Shown here piece after piece: positions 16,803 through 21,415 of a stretch of DNA of 21,415 nucleotides; the first letter of the stretch is position 1; each line of letters opens with the position of its first letter. The notes under the pieces are model-generated. The model had not been told where the DNA came from and made no database searches. It worked only from the letters and a program-made list of their open reading frames with translations. The stretch lies in NCBI GenBank assembly GCA_946482615.1, contig CAMLSF010000055.1, positions 1-21,415 on the forward strand, in the 5' to 3' direction. The stretch is from an uncultured Chromatiaceae bacterium. GTDB taxonomy: Bacteria; Pseudomonadota; Gammaproteobacteria; Enterobacterales; Alteromonadaceae. The position numbers and the translations under genes are program-made.

Positions 16803-18359
16803 GTGTTGGCTGTGGTGTTATTTTCTAGGTCTGTGTTGTCTGTTGTATTGCTGACCAGCTCTGCCCCTGCTTTGGCTCAGAGTCTGGTTGGTCAACCTTT
16901 GTTTTACCTGGTTGTAGTCTTAACCCTGTTAGTGCTGCTATTGGCTGGCTGGGTAGTGGTACTGAAAAAACGTCTGGCAGAGCAAAAGCCCAGCCAAAAA
17001 GCACCCAAAGCTAAAGACCTGTCCTTTTTATCTTTGCACGATGATACCAGTGGTCTCCCGAATAAACTGCAGTTACAACAGCAGTTTGAGCTTTGGTGCC
17101 GCAGTCATCCTGATAAAAAGGCCTCTTTGTTATTATTAAAAATTCAGAACTTTGAACGGGTGAACCAGGCGTTGGGCCACCAGAATGCGAATGTCGTGTT
17201 ATTGCAGATAGCTCAGCGTATCAATGCTGCAGTGCAGTCGGATCAGGAATTACTGGTACTGGAACAACAAGGCAAACAAAGCAGTAAAGTGGCCCATTTA
17301 GGTGGGGTAGATTTTGTGCTTTGGGTCGATGCCAGTACCAGACAGCATGCAGCGGAACAAATTGCCCGCCGGCTGGAGCATAAGGTGCCGGAAGCTTTAC
17401 TGATCCATGGTTGTGCTGTGGAATATCAACTGAAAAGTGGTATTGCCCATTATCCGCAGCATGGGGAATTGTTATCTGATTTGATTGAGCGTGCCCATCT
17501 TGCGATGCAAAACCGACAATGGGTACACAGCAGCTCAGGGGTTTTTCATCCGGATCTGATCAGCTACAACAACGACAAGCTGGGTTTAATGGCTGAACTG
17601 CGTCATGCCATTAGTCAGCAACAGTTAAAGCTGCATATTCAGCCACAAATTGCCTTAAATTCCCGTCAGGTGTTGGCGGGGGAAGTGCTGGTACGCTGGC
17701 ATCACCCACGTCGTGGTTTATTGGGGCCTGCAGAATTTTTAGAGTTGGCCGAACAGATGGGGGTGATTTATCCTTTGACCCAGTGGGTGCTGGAAAAAGC
17801 AGTGATGACGCTGGCCGAGCTGGCCCAGCAAGAAATTCACTGCAAAATAGCGGTGAATATCTCCAGTAAAGATTTACTACAGGATGAACTGGTCGACAGC
17901 TTAGAGTTGCTGCTAAAACGTCACAGAGTACAGCCATCACAGCTGGTGCTGGAACTGAAAGAAAGCGCCTTAGTGGCAGAGCCTGATAAAGCCATGCGTA
18001 TGCTGAAGCATCTGGCGCAGCTTGGTATAGAGCTGGCGCTGGATGATTTTGGTACCGGATTTTCATCGCTCGCCTATTTGCGTGAACTGCCGATCAGTCA
18101 GGTGAAAGTAGACTGCTCCTTTATTTTTGATTTACACCGCTCGGATACGCACACCGCCATTACCGGCGCCATTATAGATATGGCAAAAAATATGAATTTT
18201 ATGGTGGTGGCCGAAGGCATAGAACAGCCAGAGGTAGAGCAAAAACTTATTGCTATGGGCTGCGCCAGAGGGCAGGGCTTTTTATATGCCAAGCCCTTTG
18301 CGCTGGATGCTTTTCCGGCCTGGGTGAAACAGTGGAGTTATAGTAAAGCGACTTATTAG
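16803..18359 (+). CDS. Membrane c-di-GMP phosphodiesterase: degenerate GGDEF + EAL
   Basis: A 518-residue protein with an N-terminal hydrophobic, signal-like segment (about 5-26) and a membrane span (about 33-54), then a GGDEF-fold domain (about 72-245) and an EAL domain (about 262-515). The GGDEF signature is replaced by GGVDF (167-171), so cyclase activity is unlikely; the domain may be regulatory. The EAL domain keeps the expected catalytic set: Glu294 in EVLVRW, Asn352, Glu387, Asp414/Asp415 in DDFGTG, Lys435, Glu471 and Gln491, so it should hydrolyse c-di-GMP. The start is uncertain: a stop codon directly precedes GTG 16803, and TTG 16806, GTG 16812 and GTG 16815 are alternatives, none with a strong ribosome binding site. 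A terminator follows the gene. Confidence 0.9.
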   Translation: MLAVVLFSRSVLSVVLLTSSAPALAQSLVGQPLFYLVVVLTLLVLLLAGWVVVLKKRLAEQKPSQKAPKAKDLSFLSLHDDTSGLPNKLQLQQQFELWCRSHPDKKASLLLLKIQNFERVNQALGHQNANVVLLQIAQRINAAVQSDQELLVLEQQGKQSSKVAHLGGVDFVLWVDASTRQHAAEQIARRLEHKVPEALLIHGCAVEYQLKSGIAHYPQHGELLSDLIERAHLAMQNRQWVHSSSGVFHPDLISYNNDKLGLMAELRHAISQQQLKLHIQPQIALNSRQVLAGEVLVRWHHPRRGLLGPAEFLELAEQMGVIYPLTQWVLEKAVMTLAELAQQEIHCKIAVNISSKDLLQDELVDSLELLLKRHRVQPSQLVLELKESALVAEPDKAMRMLKHLAQLGIELALDDFGTGFSSLAYLRELPISQVKVDCSFIFDLHRSDTHTAITGAIIDMAKNMNFMVVAEGIEQPEVEQKLIAMGCARGQGFLYAKPFALDAFPAWVKQWSYSKATY

Positions 18360-18401
18360 GGGGCAGAAACCCTCTGCTCTGCCCCTAATATCTGAGTTTT
18401 T
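18355..18401 (+). terminator. Probable terminator after the EAL gene
   Basis: A 12-bp stem with a single bulged G (18355-18367 with 18378-18389) encloses a 10-nt loop. The T-run (18397-18401, then more T after one C) starts 7 nt after the stem, which is further than ideal. It starts within the last codons of the EAL gene and ends before the convergent hutG stop. Confidence 0.6.
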
Positions 18402-18418
18402 CTTTTTGAGTCAAGAAC

Positions 18419-19471
18419 CTACGCAGAGTCAGAGCCAAAGCTCTGAGCTTTACCAAACAAAAAAGCACAGACTAATGCAGTTAAGATCTGACCCGCATCG
18501 TTCATGCCTGCTGCTAAACCAGCAGGATGCTGAGCCGGAGCTGCTTCTGCCAGGTGTAAATACCGGCTTTGGGTCTGACTTGCCAGCAGATAGACAAAAT
18601 GTTCGGCTTGTTGCACTGAGACTCCACAGCTGTTGTAGGCACTGACTGGCATGCCGGTAATGGCATCTGTATCCAGCTCTATGCCAAAGACTTGCTGTGG
18701 ATCGCGTTGACTTAACCAGAGTTTTAACAGCTCTGGCCATGGCGCCTGCTGGCGCACAAAAAGTTGTTGGTAACTTAACACATCCACACCAGCCTGTTTT
18801 ATTTGTACCAACGAGCTGGCTGAGTTTTTCAGTTCATGAAAGCCCATTACCAGATAACGATCTAAATAACCCTGTGCTTTGGCATAACTAAAGCCGTTGC
18901 CACTGTGACGGCCTTCCAGCAAACGAAAATCCGCATGAGGGTCGAGGTTGACGCAATTGACGGCCTGTTGCTGGTTTTTGGCTAAAGCACTTAACAGCGG
19001 CAGGCTGTTGTTATGACCGCCGCCTATCACTACAGGAGTCAACCCCGCATTAAAAATTGACAGCAGCAATGGTTCTAAACGTACATCAATTTCTGCACAG
19101 AGGCTGCGCAAAGTGGCCAGATCGGCATTCAGACTTTGTTGTTGCAGGTCGGCACAATTCAGCTCGCCCAGCAGCAGTATTTGTGAGCCATCTAAAAATT
19201 CGTTTTGCTGTAAGTTAATAAACTTGCGGATAAAAGCCTGCCAGCCCAGATCTGCACCGCCCTGACCTAAATTAGCGCGTGGGCCTATATCTTCCGGCAC
19301 GCCCAACAAAACAAAAATACAGCCTTGTTGTTTAGCCGAAGTTAAAGCTTCAGTCAGAGGCAAGACAGGATCAGCATAACGCAGTACCTGACCCAAACGG
19401 GTTTCACCGTCGCGCAGCTGTTGAAAGGCCGCCAAAGTGGCGGCCTGATAGCGGATCAGAGTATCACTCAT
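18419..19471 (-). CDS. hutG: Formimidoylglutamase (arginase/ureohydrolase family)
   Basis: HutG hydrolyses N-formimino-L-glutamate to glutamate and formamide, the last step of histidine breakdown. The 350-residue protein has the arginase-family binuclear manganese site: His153 in GGGHNN, Asp177-x-His179-x-Asp181 in LDPHADFR, and Asp267-x-Asp269 in ELDTDAI. The GPRANLGQGGADLGWQAF segment is typical of formimidoylglutamases rather than agmatinases or arginases. It starts 3 nt after the stop of rraA, so it is almost certainly cotranscribed with rraA, and it converges on the EAL gene. No HutC-type palindrome is seen upstream of rraA or in the junction, so control may differ from hutI. Specificity is inferred from the family and from the nearby hutI. 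Confidence 0.88.
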   Translation of the reverse strand: MSDTLIRYQAATLAAFQQLRDGETRLGQVLRYADPVLPLTEALTSAKQQGCIFVLLGVPEDIGPRANLGQGGADLGWQAFIRKFINLQQNEFLDGSQILLLGELNCADLQQQSLNADLATLRSLCAEIDVRLEPLLLSIFNAGLTPVVIGGGHNNSLPLLSALAKNQQQAVNCVNLDPHADFRLLEGRHSGNGFSYAKAQGYLDRYLVMGFHELKNSASSLVQIKQAGVDVLSYQQLFVRQQAPWPELLKLWLSQRDPQQVFGIELDTDAITGMPVSAYNSCGVSVQQAEHFVYLLASQTQSRYLHLAEAAPAQHPAGLAAGMNDAGQILTALVCAFLFGKAQSFGSDSA

Positions 19472-19474
19472 CTG

Positions 19475-19960
19475 TTATTCCAGATCTAAAGGCTCAGGAG
19501 ACAAAATAATACCTGTGTTGTCGGCATACAGATGATCACCAGGTAAAAAAGTCACACCACCAAAATTCACCGGAATTTCGTGTTCGCCAAAACCACGATC
19601 ATCAGCACCGACCGGAATAGCGTTCACCGCCTGAATACCAATATCAAAATCTTCCAGTGTATCCACATCACGCACGCTGCCGTAACAGACTATGCCTTCC
19701 CAGCCATTGGCTGCAGCTATAGAAGCTAACTCGCCATCGATTAAAGCACGACGGGACGAACCACCACCGTCAATCAATAACACTTTACCTACACCAGGTT
19801 CAGCTAAAGCCTGACGAATTAAACCGTTGTCTTCAAAACACTTAATGGTCTGGATGACGCCACCAAAAGAACGACGACCACCGTAGTTGGCGAAAATGGG
19901 CTCAACCACATCGATCATGTCGGCGTAAAGGTCACATAATTCCGAAGTGTTATATTCCAT
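19475..19960 (-). CDS. rraA: Regulator of ribonuclease E activity A
   Basis: A 161-residue protein, the same length as E. coli RraA and alike throughout: N-terminal [79 protein letters not shown] and the end EPLDLE. RraA binds the C-terminal scaffold of RNase E and slows mRNA decay. ATG at 19960 is chosen because GGAG lies 7 nt upstream and the length then equals that of E. coli; a TTG four codons earlier is in frame but destroys that spacing. It contains an Arg-Asp pair (GSVRDVD) where, as I recall, E. coli has Arg-Gln. It is followed by hutG after 3 nt. Its promoter appears to be formed at the edge of an ERIC-like repeat. Confidence 0.95.
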   Translation of the reverse strand: MEYNTSELCDLYADMIDVVEPIFANYGGRRSFGGVIQTIKCFEDNGLIRQALAEPGVGKVLLIDGGGSSRRALIDGELASIAAANGWEGIVCYGSVRDVDTLEDFDIGIQAVNAIPVGADDRGFGEHEIPVNFGGVTFLPGDHLYADNTGIILSPEPLDLE

Positions 19961-19997
19961 CTGGTGCTCCAAACTTTAAGTCTTTGATCAAAAACAC

Positions 19998-20025
19998 AGT
20001 ATACCCGTCTCAACTGAAGCTGCAA
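19998..20025 (-). promoter_or_regulatory. Predicted rraA-hutG promoter at ERIC boundary
   Basis: On the minus strand TATACT (complement of 19998-20003, five of six matches to the -10 consensus) is preceded after 16 bp by TTGCAG (complement of 20020-20025) as a weak -35. The -35, the spacer and the first bases of the -10 belong to the end of the ERIC-like unit; the rest is host sequence. Transcription would start about 30 nt before the rraA ATG. Consensus-based prediction. Confidence 0.45.
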
Positions 20026-20295
20026 GGTCGTTGACGGCGCTCATTCGCCCCAATCACATAGTTTGTCTATGCTCATGGGGACTCACTCTCTTGTCGCCTA
20101 CTTGCAACTGCAGTTGCTTAGGCTAATAACCCGTCTCAACTGAAGCTGCAAGGTTGTTGACTGCGCTCATTCGCCCCAATCACATAGTTTGTCTATGCTC
20201 ATGGGGACTCACTCCCTTGTCGCCTACTTGCAACTCCAGTCGCTTAGGCTAATAACCCGTCTCAACTGAAGCTGCAAGGTTGTTGACTGCGCTCA
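20001..20295 (-). repeat. Tandem array of ERIC-like palindromic elements (2.3 copies, 126-bp period)
   Basis: Three copies begin at 20003, 20129 and 20255, exactly 126 bp apart. Copies 1 and 2 differ at five positions; copy 3 is cut after 41 bp and is identical to copy 2 there. Read on the minus strand, each unit carries the hallmarks of the enterobacterial repetitive intergenic consensus: a GGCGACAAG block, AGTGAGTCCCC, a central hairpin, GTGATTGGGG, TGCAGCTT and the end GACGGGTATA. Each unit is an imperfect palindrome end to end (CAACTGAAGCTGCAAG near one end, CTTGCAACTGCAGTTG near the other), so its transcript would form a long hairpin. ERIC units are about 127 bp and lie between genes, as here between rraA and a GGDEF gene. 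Confidence 0.88.
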
Positions 20296-20429
20296 ATAGT
20301 CTGAATTTCAATGGAGAATCACTGGCCGCTATTTTCACAATTCTTTTGCTGCTTGATTGTGACTCTGTATTGTCAGTGTTAAGGTGACTTTGCTAATTTA
20401 ATTTAAGTTGTTTCTTCAGGACCTTTCCT

Positions 20430-21415
20430 TTGAGTTCAGAGCTGTTAGCCCGTACCTTGTTACACCTGACGCAGATAGGGTTTGCCTTTACCCTGTGTGC
20501 TTTGCTTTGGTATTTCTTCAAAGTGTATCAACGTAATTACCTCAAATCCTGGGCCATCGCCTTTAGTTGTTTTACTGCTTACGCTGCTTTTATTCTGGTC
20601 GATGTGTTTTGGCGTCCGGTATTTGCTGCAGAATGGTTTAGTCTCTTTGTTAAATTTTTATACATCAGTTTTTGTTACGGCTTTGCTGTCTGGATTTTGG
20701 TTGGGGTCTATGAGGCCGTAAAGCAGCAGCGGCTTGCTGTCAGAACCGTTAACCAACTGTTGCTGTTGGTCACAGGTATTTCTTTCCTCTCTGTCGCTTT
20801 GTTTGTGGTGTTACCACAGTGGCAAGATATGACCTTGTATCTGCAACTTTATATGCGCCTGGTGCTGATAGGCGTTGCTTTATGTGTAGCAGGGTTCTGG
20901 CTCTGGAGTTTAACCAAACGAATTTTTGCCACTAAAGTGGTTGCCAGTGCCATGTTGGCCTGGGGCATATTATTTCTGGCCAGTGCCGGCTCTATGCTGT
21001 TGCACGATGATCAGGAAGAATCTATTCAACTAGTGCTTTATTTCAAGCATATTGAGCTGCTGATCCAGGTCATTTTAGGTTTAGGTTTGATTATTTGGTT
21101 GCAGGAGGATGAACGTAGTGCGAATCAGCAACTGACGGCTAAAACTCAGTATCTGGACAGCCACGACCCTTTAACCGGTGCGTTAAACCGCGATGCGTTA
21201 TTGCGGGAATTATCCCTGTTGTTACAAACAGATAAGCCATTAACTTTGCTGATGATAGGTCTGGATAGTTTTAAAGTGGTGAACGAATCTGTTGGCTTAA
21301 AACAGGGAGATCGGATCTTAAGAGAAGTAAACCGCCGTTTTGAATCTTCTATTGTCAAACCCAGATTAATAGCCCGGACTGGTGGTGATATTTTTGCGCT
21401 GGTGCTGGAAGATTG
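20430..21415 (+). CDS. Multi-TM GGDEF-domain protein, N-terminal part (3' end outside window)
   Basis: The frame starts at TTG 20430, with AGGA (20418-20421) 8 nt upstream; an in-frame TAA at 20394-20396 and the lack of other start codons make this the only reasonable N terminus. About 230 residues of hydrophobic segments (six or seven membrane spans, for example FAFTLCALLWYFF, LVTGISFLSVALFVVL and ILGLGLIIWL) precede a GGDEF domain from about residue 245. That domain shows DSHDPLTGALNRDAL, LLMIGLDSFKVVNE and RTGGDIFALVLE. The signature reads GGDIF (318-322), with Ile in place of the catalytic Glu, so diguanylate cyclase activity is doubtful. The window ends inside this domain; an EAL domain could follow. 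The hydrophobic N terminus suggests an inner-membrane sensor. Confidence 0.88.
   Translation, partial: MSSELLARTLLHLTQIGFAFTLCALLWYFFKVYQRNYLKSWAIAFSCFTAYAAFILVDVFWRPVFAAEWFSLFVKFLYISFCYGFAVWILVGVYEAVKQQRLAVRTVNQLLLLVTGISFLSVALFVVLPQWQDMTLYLQLYMRLVLIGVALCVAGFWLWSLTKRIFATKVVASAMLAWGILFLASAGSMLLHDDQEESIQLVLYFKHIELLIQVILGLGLIIWLQEDERSANQQLTAKTQYLDSHDPLTGALNRDALLRELSLLLQTDKPLTLLMIGLDSFKVVNESVGLKQGDRILREVNRRFESSIVKPRLIARTGGDIFALVLED

Noticed and set aside
17611..18066. 151-codon minus-strand ORF inside the EAL gene
   Set aside because: Proline/alanine-rich shadow of a well-supported coding region on the other strand.
20003..20295. CRISPR array
   Set aside because: The repeated unit is one continuous 126-bp palindromic element with no variable spacers, and it matches ERIC.
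20370..20399. TTGTCA ... TAATTT promoter for the GGDEF gene
   Set aside because: The -35 is good, but the spacing is 18 bp and the -10 matches only three of six bases; not strong enough to list.

Overview
The window looks like chromosomal DNA of a gammaproteobacterium of the Rheinheimera / Alteromonadales-Chromatiales type. This rests on gene content and order (a yihY...dtd...yiiD block, a hutC-hutI locus, an E. coli-like rraA), on moderate GC, and on 126-bp ERIC-family palindromes. The species assignment is inference. Most of the window is ordinary housekeeping and accessory metabolism. I see no phage, transposase, CRISPR, tRNA or rRNA.

Left part (1-6.3 kb): the 3' end of a YtcJ-like amidohydrolase, a shared terminator, a LysR regulator on the minus strand, and a divergent periplasmic solute-binding protein. 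Next come a 19-codon leader ORF coupled to a secreted protein of unknown function, then ferredoxin-NADP reductase (fpr) and a secreted S9 prolyl-oligopeptidase-family peptidase, both on the minus strand and separated by an intrinsic terminator.

Middle part (6.3-12.1 kb): a tightly packed plus-strand run apbE - yihY - proline iminopeptidase - dtd, with 6-nt spacing and then two ATGA overlaps. A small spermidine-synthase-like gene converges on dtd and overlaps it by 23 bp. Then come a GNAT-thioesterase fusion (yiiD/madA type) and a two-TM protein with a degenerate Mrr-like domain. A 399-bp gene-free stretch follows, holding two strong terminators.

Right part (12.3-21.4 kb): a large chemoreceptor (minus) and a histidine-utilisation locus. 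hutC (minus) and hutI (plus) diverge from a promoter that carries a perfect HutC-type palindrome. A membrane EAL phosphodiesterase with a degenerate GGDEF site follows. On the minus strand, rraA and hutG are separated by 3 nt. Upstream of rraA lies a tandem array of about 2.3 ERIC-like units of exactly 126 bp, whose end appears to form the rraA -10 box. The window ends inside a multi-TM GGDEF-family gene that starts with TTG and has GGDIF in place of GGDEF.

Functional links: HutI and HutG are the last two steps of histidine breakdown to glutamate. hutH and hutU are not in the window. I did not find a convincing new multi-gene system. The most unusual features are the ERIC tandem array and promoter at rraA, the leader ORF before the 2464 gene, the membrane-tethered Mrr-like protein, and the RraA with an aldolase-like Arg-Asp pair.
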